The position numbers were made by a program, and so were the translations under genes. A DNA stretch of 64,000 nucleotides from Rutstroemia sp. NJR-2017a BVV2 (Eukaryota > Ascomycota > Leotiomycetes > Helotiales > Rutstroemiaceae): contig NJPS01000067.1 in assembly GCA_002946415.1 (NCBI GenBank), positions 744,001 to 808,000 on the forward strand. Direction: 5' to 3'. Below the pieces are notes generated by a model, which did not search any database, was not told the origin of the DNA, and saw nothing but the letters and a program-made list of their open reading frames with translations. Shown here one piece after another: positions 32,512 to 43,623 of this stretch. Each line of letters begins with the position of its first letter. The stretch's first letter is position 1.

Positions 32512-33448
32512 ATGTCTCCAAGTATGAAAAACAGTAGAAGTAGTAGTAATTGTGGCGGCGAGGTGGTTGGAACTCAAGCCAACGTCCTCGCCAGCTGCTA
32601 TGTCGTCGATTCCTCTGCGCGCCTCTCAGGATTCCACTACTCCACTACCGGCGCCGGCGGGTAAGTTACTTCATGGAGTATTCTGTAGCCCCTTTAAACA
32701 CCTACTGACGGATTTCAACAGGGCAAAGTGGTATCCCTGAGGTCCGCTCAGGGTTAATTTCCCCTCCATCAAGTCCCCCTCTTGCGGCCCTAACATCTGC
32801 CAACGAACTCGCGCTGACCAGCAGCTCATCGAAGAAGCGAGACGTTAATGGCAGAACAAAAAGCCGCAAAGAGGGGGCAGCGTATGCCATCCGGGAAGAG
32901 TGTGAGAGGCTCTTCTGCGAGAACATGAAACACATTTTCCTTGGTGAAGAAGGAAATGCTAGTAATGGCTCATTCGGTATGGGTACGGACACGTATTCGT
33001 CTATTGATGATGATGTGGATGTGCATAGTTATTTCGGCAATATCAAAATGAACCAATCAATCGATGCTTGGGTCGAGATCTGGGATTATTCTGGGGGATG
33101 CAGCTTTCGAGGATTCGTTGGCGGATATGGAGAAGAGAAATCTCTCTTCGCATTCTTTGATAGCTCAGTGATTGGAAGGGATTTGAAGCAAGGGTGCGTA
33201 TTTATTCTAGTCGCCATTGAACATTACTAATTGCAGACAGACTTATGGCTCTTATTGAACTCGCAGACGAAGTATTTGCGGTATCGCAAGTGGTTATCTG
33301 TGTCGATCGATTAATTTCTGAAGCCGACAGATCCGCGTTCATGAAAAGCCTACGATGGGTCGGATTTGAACTGACAACGTTGGAGATGTGGTCAAAAGCA
33401 CTTGATACGACGAGTAACAGATGGCTATTGATGCAATTGGAAGTATAA
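32512..33448 (+). CDS. oaz1: Ornithine decarboxylase antizyme, decoded by +1 frameshifting
   Basis: Coding blocks: 32512-32660, 32722-32737, then skip T32738 and continue 32739-33193, 33241-33448 (828 bases, 275 residues). Introns are 61 nt (CTGAC branch) and 47 nt (CTAAT branch). ORF0 has 55 codons and ends tgg-tat-CCC-TGA at 32738-32740; ORF1 is open from GAG at 32739 and has no useful ATG until codon 63. ORF1 carries the antizyme core: AWVEIWDYSGGCSFRGFVGG, GEEKSLFAFFDSSVIGRDLK, QVVICVDRLI, FMKSLRWVGFELTTLEMW and the C-terminal WLLMQLEV. Antizymes bind ornithine decarboxylase, direct it to the proteasome and limit polyamine uptake; polyamines promote the frameshift, closing a feedback loop. 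The shift site fits the antizyme family pattern of a codon ending in C followed by UGA. Confidence 0.95.
32732..32741 (+). promoter_or_regulatory. Programmed +1 ribosomal frameshift site (TAT-CCC-TGA-G)
   Basis: ORF0 ends at TGA 32738-32740 directly after the CCC proline codon. Reading GAG from 32739 gives the antizyme body. The slippery codon lies 16 bases downstream of the first splice junction. Confidence 0.9.
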
Positions 33449-35444
33449 AAGTTTCAAAAGGGTGGTCAAGGGAAACAAAACACAAAACGGTTCAGCAAAA
33501 AACGAGGTCATTGGCGTACTGGTGCGTACGGCGCTTTGCATATTTCGATTGGGTTAAAGGTGGTATCTTCTACGTTAATAGTTTTGTTCATGGCAGTTCC
33601 AGTTTGTAGGTAGTTGAGCGTTTGGTGTATTTTGGCATCACTTTTCAAATAGTCAAAGCATTCGGATTCATCTGTATTCCCAATCCCTCGCCTTGGCGTT
33701 TCCAGATTCTGACCATGATCCGTAACTCCGGTCGTCGATAGCCTAGAAGTGAGGCGACTCTGTCTACTTTCTCTCACTCTGTATCTAAGCTAGTATCACT
33801 TGCTTCCACTGAAGTCCTACGCTGTGGCTGATGGTGGTTGTCAAACGATCTGAAGGCTCTAAGACGTTCTTTATGGCATTGTCGGCCTGTTATTTCTGCA
33901 CTGAGAGGGTTCTCTCGCCCACCATCTGCACTACTATGAGGTTTTGGATAAAGAGGCATTGTTCTAGTGATTAGTTTTGTTGCACATCTTAGCCAGTGCA
34001 GAAGTGAGGCGACTCTTTCTTTCATCCTGCATCTATGCCTATGATACCCGCCCAGGCAACTTCGTGATACGCAAGCTACTGGTGGTGGCAAGAGGCGATT
34101 TGTATGGTAAGCCTACCAAGGCAGAAGAGGTGAACGTGTGTTTTCGGACTTATTGCATTGATGGGCCAGATGGGTCGGTATACGTAGTTCTGAATGAATG
34201 GCGAGGAAAGACTTGGAAGATTTCCAAGAGAATAATTGGTAACTAATGCATGTTTTGTTTACTTTTCCTTTGAAGGAGCAGGAGAGAGAGGAGATGACCA
34301 CCGGGGGATGCTGTAGTAACTATCCGAGTAAAGATCTTATCGTTGCACAGTAGATAATGGATCCTATCGGTGCTGTGCAACATCTGTATCATACATCTGG
34401 GATCCTAGGCCTAGGAGATAGGGATAAAGTGGGCGAAGGGATCATTAAGGGAAATGGGATGGCGTTCATGCAACTATTCCTAGGATTCACTAACCTCCGT
34501 TTATGTTATATGTACGTACGGATGTATACTGTACTGTTTATACTCCAGCCTCCGGGTTCACTTCACTGTCAGTGTCATGCCGTAGCCCCATCTGTTGCAT
34601 GAGATGATCGATGACCTTGTGATACGGTGATAGCACATTCCGATCCTCCACCACTGCAGACGAGCCAATCTGCCGAATGACCGATCACCGATTACCTTTC
34701 CCCTCCTTTCAATCTCACCTCTCACCTGCATCCAGTACTCTGTAGTTGGAGAAGTACTACTTGCCTACTGTATCAGCTAGACTAATCCCCGCCCTCACCG
34801 ACGCCGTTGCGTGACGGTGGTAACCACCTTCAATTCCTTTTTACGTTGCCTGTTCCTCCCTTTGCCGTTCGTCGCTGGGTCGCTGGGCACGCGCTAGAAC
34901 TCAATTGCTGCTCACATTTGCCTCATTCTACGTCCTCCTCTGTGCATTCTATCCCATTCTACACTTCGATTTCAATGATTCCAATAATTGCTTTGCAATC
35001 AATAAACTCCCCCGTAGGCTGTGGTGTTTAGAGCTGTTGACGTATCCTCTACGGCAGCCTTCTCCCAAGCTTTCAAGGGTGCTCGCCTACCTATTTCTCG
35101 TAAGCAAGCTAGCCTACACTTGACTCTCTCCTACTCCACACTCTTTCCTCGACCTTACAATCAATCAATCCATCCTTCACTCGATCGCCCATCACATCAA
35201 TCATACAATTTCGCATTTATTCACCATCTTCCTTCAGTATCCTGAAGCGAAGCCTTTGTTGATCTTCTGATCTTGATATTTTTATTATTTAAGTCACCAA
35301 CTTTGCACTTAATCAGAGAAAAGGTCCGTTCAATCCTGAGACAGAACAACCCTCCCTTGCACTCCACCGCTCTGCCTCACCTGTTGGATGGCAACCTGCC
35401 CGACACCACAACTAACCTCCTCTAACAGTTCACAACTTTCCATC
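33449..35444. other. Intergenic, dispersed short repeats only
   Basis: AGAAGTGAGGCGACTCT occurs at 33745-33761 and at 34000-34016. A segment near 33875-33905 resembles one near 13711-13745. The last 600 bases are pyrimidine-rich and should hold the NBR1 promoter and leader. No gene seen. Confidence 0.4.
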
Positions 35445-38141
35445 ATGGCGTCGACTATCGCCCCAACTCCAGATACTCTGGTTACCCTAAAGATTAATTT
35501 CGAGGGCAGCAACCGAAGATTCAAGCTCCCTCTTCGTGATCTCGGTGCCAGCACCCTCCCAGATAAGGTATGTTGATAATGCTATCAACATCTAAGCAAG
35601 GCTATCTGCCGTCATCTATTTTACTCCATCCATCATCCATAATCCCCTCTTTCGCTATCATCCATCAATCATTTGGCACAATACTGATCATCATCTAATT
35701 TATAGCTTCGCTATCTTCTTGCTATCCCTTCTACCTCCGAGGCTATTTTCGAGCGATACTCCGACAGTGCCGCCGCCTTCATTGTCCTCGACTCCAACAA
35801 CCCTTCCGTCTACAAACAGCTCTATCGAGCGGCTAAGGCTAAGCTTAAGCTTCGCCTTAAGGTCACTGTCAAGGACAAAGAACCAACACTGCCAAAGCCC
35901 GCCACTGTTGAAGATGAAGAGGCAAATCCGGTCAGCCCTATCGACGAACAACCCGCAGTTACTACAACCGAGGCTCCAGCTCAAGCAGTCGAGGCTTCAC
36001 AACAGTTCTTCAACGCTCCCGAAACTGGAGTAGAAAACTCTCCACCAACGGAAGCGAAGGCAGCTCCTTATGTTGCCGAGATGCAAAAGAACTTCGAGCA
36101 GCTCCTCGTCAGTCACCCTCGCTATACTTCTGCAAGCTCATGCTGCAGTCCACCAAAGGTTGAGGCTCCTAGCTCTACCAAGACCTTCTCATGCCATCGT
36201 GGAGCTGCAGCTCGGGACCAATGGTTCTCGGAACTTGCAAACGCTCCATCGCCAGTGCTAGGCATTTTCTCTGTTTATTGCAACAATTGCAACGAAGCTA
36301 TTCCAGATGAACACTACCACTGCAGCACTTGCGATGGTGGTGACTTCGATTTGTGTCCAAACTGCGTTAACGCAGGGTTCCTCTGTGGTGTCGAGAACCA
36401 CTGGCTTATCAAACGTTTCGTGAAGAACGGTAAGGTTATCAACAGCACAACCGAGACAATTGCACCCAAACCACAATTCTCCGAGTCAAAGACTACTCTT
36501 GTTGCTCCAGAAGAGGAGAAGGTTACAGTGCCTACCCGTACCTGCAATTCCTGCATTGCAGAGTTGGCTGAGGACAACTTCGTCACTTGCACTACTTGTG
36601 ACGATTACGACCTTTGCGTCAAGTGCCATGTAAAGATGGAGCACGGCCACCACCCAAAGCATGCCTTCAGCTTCGTTTCCGAAGAAACCAACCATGGCTT
36701 GTTGGCTCAGACCCTCCTTGCTCCGGGCCGCAACACCGCTCACAATGCCATCTGCGATGGTTGTGACAAGTACATCTATGGTGTCCGCCACAAGTGTCTC
36801 GACTGCCCAGATTGGGACTACTGCTCGGCTTGCATTGCAAACGCCAGCTTCATTCACCCCCGCCACAGATTTGTTCCACTCTACGAGCCTATCAGTGACC
36901 TCAACGCCTTATGTCGTTCATACAGTTCCAAGCCCCGTCACACCGGTATCTTCTGTGACGGACCTCTTTGCAACGCCAATGGCGGTGGTATGCAAACTTA
37001 TATCACTGGTGATCGCTACAAGTGCGCTGTCTGTCATGACACCGACTTCTGTGGTAGCTGCGAGGCCAGCCCATCGAACCCCCACAACAAGACTCACCCC
37101 CTCATCAAGTTCAAGACACCTGTCCGTAACGTCAGTGTTACCACCCTTGGTGACCACCCAAGTGGCAAGCCAATGGCACCAATGGGTGACCGCCGACCAG
37201 AGAGCCAAACTACCTCGAAATCTACCGAGACTACCCCAGCTCAATCAGCGAACGCTGCTACTCAAGTCCAAACGGTTGCCGAGGTTGAGCCAACGGAGCC
37301 AGTGAAGGCCGAGGAGCCAGTCGAGGCCGAAGAACCCCAAGTTGCTGAAGCTCAGGTCGAGGAAGTCGCAAAGGAACTTCCAGCACCAATCGTTGAAGAT
37401 GAATTGGTTGCTCACTTTGTCCGCGACGCAGTTGCAGACGGAACCATCTTCGCACCAAATACCGTATTTGAACAGACCTGGTATCTTCGAAACGGTGGCA
37501 AGACATCCTGGCCAGCTGGGTGCAGTGTGAGATTCGTCGGTGGTGACAACATGTGCGCAGTTGACCCTGAGCACCCAGCAAGTGTACACGAGCTTGTCAG
37601 TGCTTCTGAGAGCACCACTTGCTATACTGAAGTCGCCCCTGGCCAAGAGAGTGGCTTCACTGTTTTAATGAGAACTCCAAGCCGTGCTGGAAACTTCATC
37701 TCTTACTGGCGTCTCACCACTCCAACTGGTGACAAATTTGGCCATAGACTCTGGTGTGATGTCACCGTCAATGAGCCAACACCTGTTGTCAAGGAAGCAC
37801 CATTGGAGGAGATTAAGGAAGAAGTAAAGGAAGAACCAAAGGAAGAAGTTGAGGAGAAAATCAAGGAGGAAGTCAAGGACGAGGCTGAGCCCGAGAGTAG
37901 CCAAATGATCTTCCCTAAGCTTGAGAAGGAATCTCCATCTTCAAGTGTTCACCAGGAAGCTCCGGCTCCGGTGACAGCTCCAGTTGCTGAAGAAATCGCC
38001 AATGATGACTTCGAAGACTTCGTTGCCGATTCTATTGCTGCGGATGAGACCGATGATGGCTTCATGACAGACGAGGAGTACGATATCCTCGATGCTAGTG
38101 ATGAGGAATATCTCGCTGAGAGGGAGAGAGCATCTAAGTAA
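35445..38141 (+). CDS. nbr1: NBR1-type selective autophagy receptor
   Basis: Two exons: 35445-35567 and 35706-38141 (2559 bases, 852 residues); the intron is 138 nt with CTAAT close to the acceptor. An upstream in-frame ATG (35388) gives an N-terminus unlike the family, so 35445 is preferred. Domains: PB1-like (about 1-80: LVTLKINFEGSNRRFKLPLRDL), four ZZ-type zinc fingers (about 230-280, 320-365, 388-440, 453-510; e.g. CNNCNEAIPDEHYHCSTC, CDGCDKYIYGVRHKCLDC), and the FW/NBR1 domain (about 609-720: TWYLRNGGKTSWPAGC ... YWRLTTPTGDKFGHRLWCDV). The tail is Glu/Lys-rich and then acidic, with DEEYDIL near residue 832, a likely Atg8-interacting motif. There is no UBA domain, as usual in fungal NBR1. 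Fungal homologues deliver cargo such as peroxisomes or hydrolases to autophagosomes or vacuoles. Confidence 0.93.
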
Positions 38142-38809
38142 GAAATAAAAGAAAAGCCACAAAAAATTGTTTTCGGGATGGCAGGGGCAATCACGGAGGG
38201 AATAGGAAGTGGAGGGAAATATCACGATAAGGCGTAAGATTGACACAATAACAACTCTGGATAGCGGAAATGGTGGGATGGGCGGGATGGTGCTTTTGGG
38301 GTTCTACCTTTTATCTTGGTCGGACAGGAATCTCGTTCATTGCTCTTGTTTTCGTTTATTATTTGATTCGACTTGAATTTTTGAACGTCTCCACTCGATG
38401 GATTTCACATGTGATAATAATTCATGCGTTTCTCCTCGTCATTCGTTACTACACTTTTGTCGCTCTCTACAATATATGCTTATGTGCGTGCGTGTGTAAG
38501 TATGGCATATCGAATGCAAAATATCACGACAATAACTCTATTTTTAGGTAGCAATTGAAGAATGGTGATCTATATTTTACTCCGGCTTGCGGTTGCATAA
38601 GTCTGCCCGTATCATCTGTGCAGGTTTGTAGACAGCAAAGTCCTATCATAACTACATATGTGCCCACACTGGTCTTATTAAAAAGTCCTACTAGGCAAAC
38701 CTCGAGAAATTGCTCATAAAAGTCTACCCATCTTCCATTCACGTAGACATCGCCTCTCTCATCGTCTCTCACCCCTGAACCAAGACCCCCCTCCTCCCTC
38801 ACCACACAT
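38142..38809. other. Convergent 3' flank, no gene
   Basis: 3' ends of NBR1 (plus) and the Mgr3-like gene (minus) face each other. Nothing else seen. Confidence 0.5.
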
Positions 38810-40303
38810 TCACGCACCCCCCTCCCTCTCCTGCAACCTCCTCAACCCCTCCTCGCTCCTCTGCACCCCCTCCACAAAGCCCATCCCCATCGCCAAACTC
38901 CTCGCCTCTTCGTACCTCTTCCGCGCCTCCTCCTTCTCGCCCAACATCTCCGCAAACTCCCCCAGATTGTGTGTCGCGACGGCGCAGCCGAGATCGCATT
39001 CCTCGGTGCGCGCCGGCGGCGCGATTGTCGCGGCTATGTCGAGGGCTTTGAGCGCCCATTGGCGGGCGTTGGTGATGAGTTGGGGGCGGGAGGGGAGAGG
39101 CGTGCTGGGGTCGCTGCTGGGTGGGTGTTGCGCGAGGGAGATGGAGAGGTTGTTCACTGGGGGGAGGGGGGGTTTAGTTAGTTAGGGCTGGGTTAAGGGT
39201 TGGGTTGTGGGAGGGGGAACGTACTTAGGACGGCGGTGTGGCAGTTGGCGGGGGTGGAGAATGTGATTGCTTGGAGGAAGAGAGGTGCTGCGAGGTCGTG
39301 TTTATTGTCTTCTTCGTAGAAATGTGCGAGAGCTGAGTTCTATGTTAGCTTGACATGTTCATTTTCCGGAATAGATTTATCCAAACGAACCTTCAAAAGC
39401 GCCACCCATCTCCTCATCTGATAACCAGCCATCATCTTCAGATGTTACTCCCTCCTTACTCCTCCTCCTCTGCTCCTTCAAAATCGTCTCCACGGCCCAC
39501 TCCAAGCTCGCCTCCGCCCTATCCCCCTCCAAAACATACTCCCCTCTATACAACTCCGCCAACTTAACACTCAGCTCGACCATCCTCCTCAGCACCCTCG
39601 TCCTCTTCCTCTCTGCCCCCTCCTTCTCCCCAAACATCTCGATCCACCGCCCACAATCGCTCTTCATGATCTCCAGCACATCAATCGCCCGCTGATATTT
39701 CTGCGCCTTCTCCAACATCACCGCGACCTGGATCTTAATCCCCATGACCTCGTCGGAGAACGGATCCATGCCAATCTCGTCCGCGATCCGCAGCGCCGCT
39801 TTGTAGTATTTGACGGCATTTTTCGGCTCCAGGGACATGTTGGTGTAGTACAGCGCTTTGCGCAATTCTTTGGCGACGGGCTCCGGAAAGGCGCTGAAGG
39901 CTCCGATTATGTAGTTGCGGTAGAAGTAGTTGGCGTAGAAGAGGCCGGCGATGCCGCAGCCTATGCTGGAGGGGTGTTAGATGTGGAAGGGGGACGAGGA
40001 GGGGTAATTGGAGGGGGAAGGGATGGCGTACGTGAAAAATGCGGCGGTCATGGAGTAGGGATAGTGTTTGAAGAGGATCCGGACATTGCGCGTGAAAGAG
40101 CCTCTGGACTTGGTCGGCGGTCGCGATTGTGGCCCTAACCCTCTCGGTATTGTCGATTGACATCTTCGCTGCTGTGTTGGTACGCAAAGGGGAGTTCGTG
40201 GTGGAGCTTGTCTAGGTGGAGTTTGCATTTGCTGTTGACGGAGACATTGCGATGTGCGGGATGAGGCAGATCTCAGAGAAGTGGCGACTCTGGATGTGAA
40301 CAT
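38810..40303 (-). CDS. Mitochondrial TPR protein, Mgr3-like
   Basis: Four exons: 40303-40032, 39965-39391, 39332-39225, 39156-38810 (1302 bases, 433 residues); introns of 66, 58 and 68 nt. The N-terminus (MFTSRVATSLRSASSRTSQ, rich in Arg/Ser, no acids) looks like a mitochondrial presequence. One membrane segment spans the first splice (MTAAFFT|IGCGIAGLFYANYF). The TPR-like body starts KALYYTNMSLEPKNAVKYY and continues IADEIGMDPFSDEVMGIKIQ, KAQKYQRAIDVLEIM, then ALAHFYEEDNKHDLAAPLFL and a last repeat with AVATHNLGEFAEMLGEKEEA. In yeast, Mgr3 works with Mgr1 as a substrate adaptor of the inner-membrane i-AAA protease Yme1. It starts 303 bases from the divergent cytochrome b5-like gene, so a shared promoter is likely. 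Confidence 0.82.
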
Positions 40304-40606
40304 CTTGGGAGTCGAAGCTCTACAGAAAATACTGCTTTGATGTGGTATTCCGAACACAATTGTTGCAAATGTGTAGTGGTTTGTAGCTCGAGGAGCCCCA
40401 TAAGAACTTTCAGCGGGACATTTTCCGAACTTTAGACCCCTGTTCAGATGTCATTGCAGATAGCACGAGCCAATCAATGACGCTACAGTTAGCTACCCCA
40501 CAACCTCGGCCGCAATCATCATCACGAATTTACTTCTACGATTCTTCAGCTGGAGAAATAACTTTGGCTCTCTACCTTATTGATTTATTATCTTAACCAA
40601 TTCATA
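40304..40606. promoter_or_regulatory. Shared divergent promoter region
   Basis: 303 bases separate the start codons of the Mgr3-like gene (minus) and the cytochrome b5-like gene (plus). CCAATCAATG lies near 40470. Confidence 0.5.
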
Positions 40607-41181
40607 ATGGCGGGCAAATTCGAGCCCAAGACTCCAGTCAACCTTGACCCTCCAAAAGATGATCCTATCACTATAGAAGAACTTGCGAAATGCAATGGTA
40701 TTTACTCTACTTCCTTCCCCCGGCCCCTTTCTCCTGTTCAGTGAGGGTTAATAGCTTCGCAGGCGTCGACAGTGATAAATGCTATGTTGCTATCAAGGTA
40801 TTATAATCCGCTCTACGTTCCTTGATGGGGATCGCTCATCGAAAACAGGGAAAAGTCTACGATGTAACTGGAAACAAAGCATACCTTCCTGGTGGTTCCT
40901 ACCACAGTGAGTCCCCTTACACAGCTCTAGGGCTCCCATGTTCTCGTTCTCTCACTATGCAAAGGTTCTCCATGGCTAATGCTCTCCCCGCAGTATTCGC
41001 AGGCCACGATGCTTCTCGCGCACTAGCCAAAACCTCCACCAGTGCCGATGACGTTTCCCCAGATTGGTACGATTTGCCAGAGAAGGAAAAGGGCGTATTG
41101 AATGATTGGAATACTTTTTTCAGCAAGAGATATAACGTTGTTGGGGTTGTGCAGGGAGCGCAGAATTTGGAGAAGGAATAG
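40607..41181 (+). CDS. Small cytochrome b5-like heme/steroid-binding protein (MAPR type)
   Basis: Four exons: 40607-40697, 40763-40797, 40849-40906, 40994-41181 (372 bases, 123 residues); exon 2 is only 35 bases. Introns are 65, 51, 87 nt. The spliced protein reads PITIEELAKCNG, CYVAIKGKVYDVTGNKAYLP, GGSYHIFAGHDASRALAKTS, then EKEKGVLNDWNTFFSKRYNVVG, the order of a membrane-associated progesterone receptor/Dap1-type cytochrome b5 fold. The Tyr/Lys positions (VYDVTG, YLPGGSY) replace the histidine pair of true cytochrome b5. No membrane segment is encoded, so it is probably soluble. Related Dap1 proteins bind heme and support P450 enzymes of sterol synthesis; that role is only inferred here. 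Confidence 0.88.
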
Positions 41182-43623
41182 CAATCCGCGGAAGAGAGGG
41201 GTGTGCAATCCGATCGGGGAGGGAAATATCGGTTGTAGATGAAGCTCTACGAGCTGAGAATAGCCATGAGTTACGAAGCATGCAAGGAATTTAGTCGTCT
41301 GGAAAAATGATCATCTTGTTAGCAGGCGTAAGGGAATATACATGTATTCACATGGCTGGTGTTTTCTTGCAATCAAAACGCATTAGAAAACGGGCGCTGG
41401 CTTGCACTGGATTACAAAATATGAGATGATGGGACTTGTGAACGAGAAGACTTCGTGATACTAGCCCAATGTAGAGAAAATCCTCCATAAGAGGTCTTGT
41501 AGTCAGAGTCTCGAAGATGGTGTGTAACGTTGTTATACTCCACTCGTCAGCAGCACATTGACTTCAATCGGGTCGATCTTGCACGTTGAGTAAGACCAGG
41601 GGACCGCTTCCCGGGATTGAGATTGGAATAAACAGCTACTCCTGACTGGGCTCACGAGATATATCATCACTTCTGAAGCACTCATCTAGCCCTAAGAGGT
41701 TGAAGAGTCAATGGTTTGACACCTGGGGCCGAGTCAATCAGATACCGGTGGGGTTAAAAACCCTCTCAGGAAGATACTTCGGCATTCTAAGCCAGCTCAT
41801 CATTCTATGAGCTGTTAACCAGATGGTAGTTTCTCAATCAGTTCAGCGGGTACCTCCATTTCACTCTTTCTGTTGAAACGTTCAAACCCATTGCCACGTT
41901 GACAGACATGTGAACATCGTTCTAGGTTACCCACGATCGTATAAATAAGTTAAGTGAGCGGGAAAACAGAAAGAGTCCGACGAGCTCCACTTGGAACCAC
42001 AGCATTCTTAGCCTCTTCAACGTAGTCGATGCTAAAAGAGCCTTGATGCCTAGCTTGGGATTCAAGCATACTATTTAGACATCATTCACAGCACTGGTGA
42101 TAGAAATATGCAAGAAGGCATTTTCTCCGTACGAAGTGTGCCTCGTAATATAAATCAGGAGCGCATTTGACGTGAACTTCCACAAGCGCTCGCTTCGTTG
42201 ACGCTTCTCCATACTTAATCGGGATGTGAAGTTGAATTAGCTATGCCGATCAGATAAAGAGGATCTGAATGAGACATTGCATCACCCGATTGAAGAGTGG
42301 GTGTTGCATACAACCGACGTCGATGATATTTTTCGTTCGTTTGATGGAGGGCTACACTCGCATGGCCTCTTCGGTTGGTCGAGGGCCGATGCAACGCAAA
42401 CGCGCAAATCCTTTCACCAGTGCAAGCTTTTTGTAAAGAGAAGAGTCACTTACTGTCGATCAAGGGTTTGTTCATACCCCATAGCACCGAAGATCATTCC
42501 ATTCGATCAACGGGGCAGGACTGAAGAGAGAACAAGCATCTCGCGGTCTAGCGCTTGAGATGCGTATACGAGGTGAGGCATAAAGTACCATGCCATGCAT
42601 GTGTGCATACTTGACGTTGTATAACGTTCTCTGGCATTCTTGACGCATCCATCGTTGAACGTTGCATACATATAGCAAACTATTGAAGAGATGACATGGT
42701 CGCGGTTGCGGCACGGTCGTTAAGACGAAGAATTTGCAGGCGTGCTTTGACGGTCAATATTGTGAAAAATTCTAAATATGTCAATTGAATTCAGGGTCAG
42801 TGAGGCCAGCCGCCAACCACGGCTGTTAATCCCCGCCATATTCCAGCCACCTCTGTACCCGGAAAACCAAGTATGTACAGTACAGCCACAAAAGTAATTC
42901 TCCGCTGGCCGTTTCAACCCTTTTCTAGCAGGGAAGTAGCTTGGCAATAAAGTGTCCTGCCGTGGGTGAGGCCTTGTGAATGCTTCTCCCAGTAACTTAC
43001 CCTTCTCGCCTTCTTCTGCCCATCGCCAATTTCGAGCGTTGAGGTTGAGGGGTCATTGCTTCGACCTTGGCCAAACGACCATCCAATAGGAGAAAATACT
43101 GAAGTGAAGGGTGGTGCCCCGGTGTGGGGATGTTCTAAAAAAATACGAACAAGATATGCACCGAACAGGGTTTAATTCTCCATGAAGACAAAATGACGAT
43201 GCTGTTTGCACCAAAACCAGCTCGATGCAGGCTAATGCTTGTCATAAAGGGTGGGCATTTGGGAAAACAAGTGAGACCTCAGGTAGCGATCAGCAACTAA
43301 TTCCCATTGTGCATGATGATAATACTTCGTACTTTAGACAGACCTGGTTCCTGCCTCTCGTCTTTACTTAAGAGCTGAGTCCATCCCTCCTGCCCTTCAC
43401 ATCACCTCATATCATCTCACCTCACCTCACCTCGCCTCACTTCAGCTAGCCATCTCTTTATCTGCTTAAAGTAGAGCTATCCCCATCCCCATCCCCTTCC
43501 CCTTCCCCTTCCTATCCGAAGCTTTAAAAGTTCATTCGGAGGCCTACATTCGCAGACTACTTCATACCTATTCCCTCGACAACTCAACCTCTCCAAACTT
43601 CCTGTCACGTTCGACACTTCAAG
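41182..43623. other. Intergenic, promoter of But2 gene at the right end
   Basis: No convincing coding frame in 2.4 kb. The last 220 bases hold pyrimidine-rich repeats: CTCAC-type units at 43416-43440 and CCCCATCCCC/CCCCTTCC units at 43481-43512, typical of strong fungal core promoters. Confidence 0.45.

Noticed and set aside
32389..32992. Minus frames over the antizyme 5' region
   Set aside because: Antisense of the two antizyme frames; no independent support.
36258..37904. Several minus frames under NBR1
   Set aside because: Antisense shadows of a strongly conserved coding exon.
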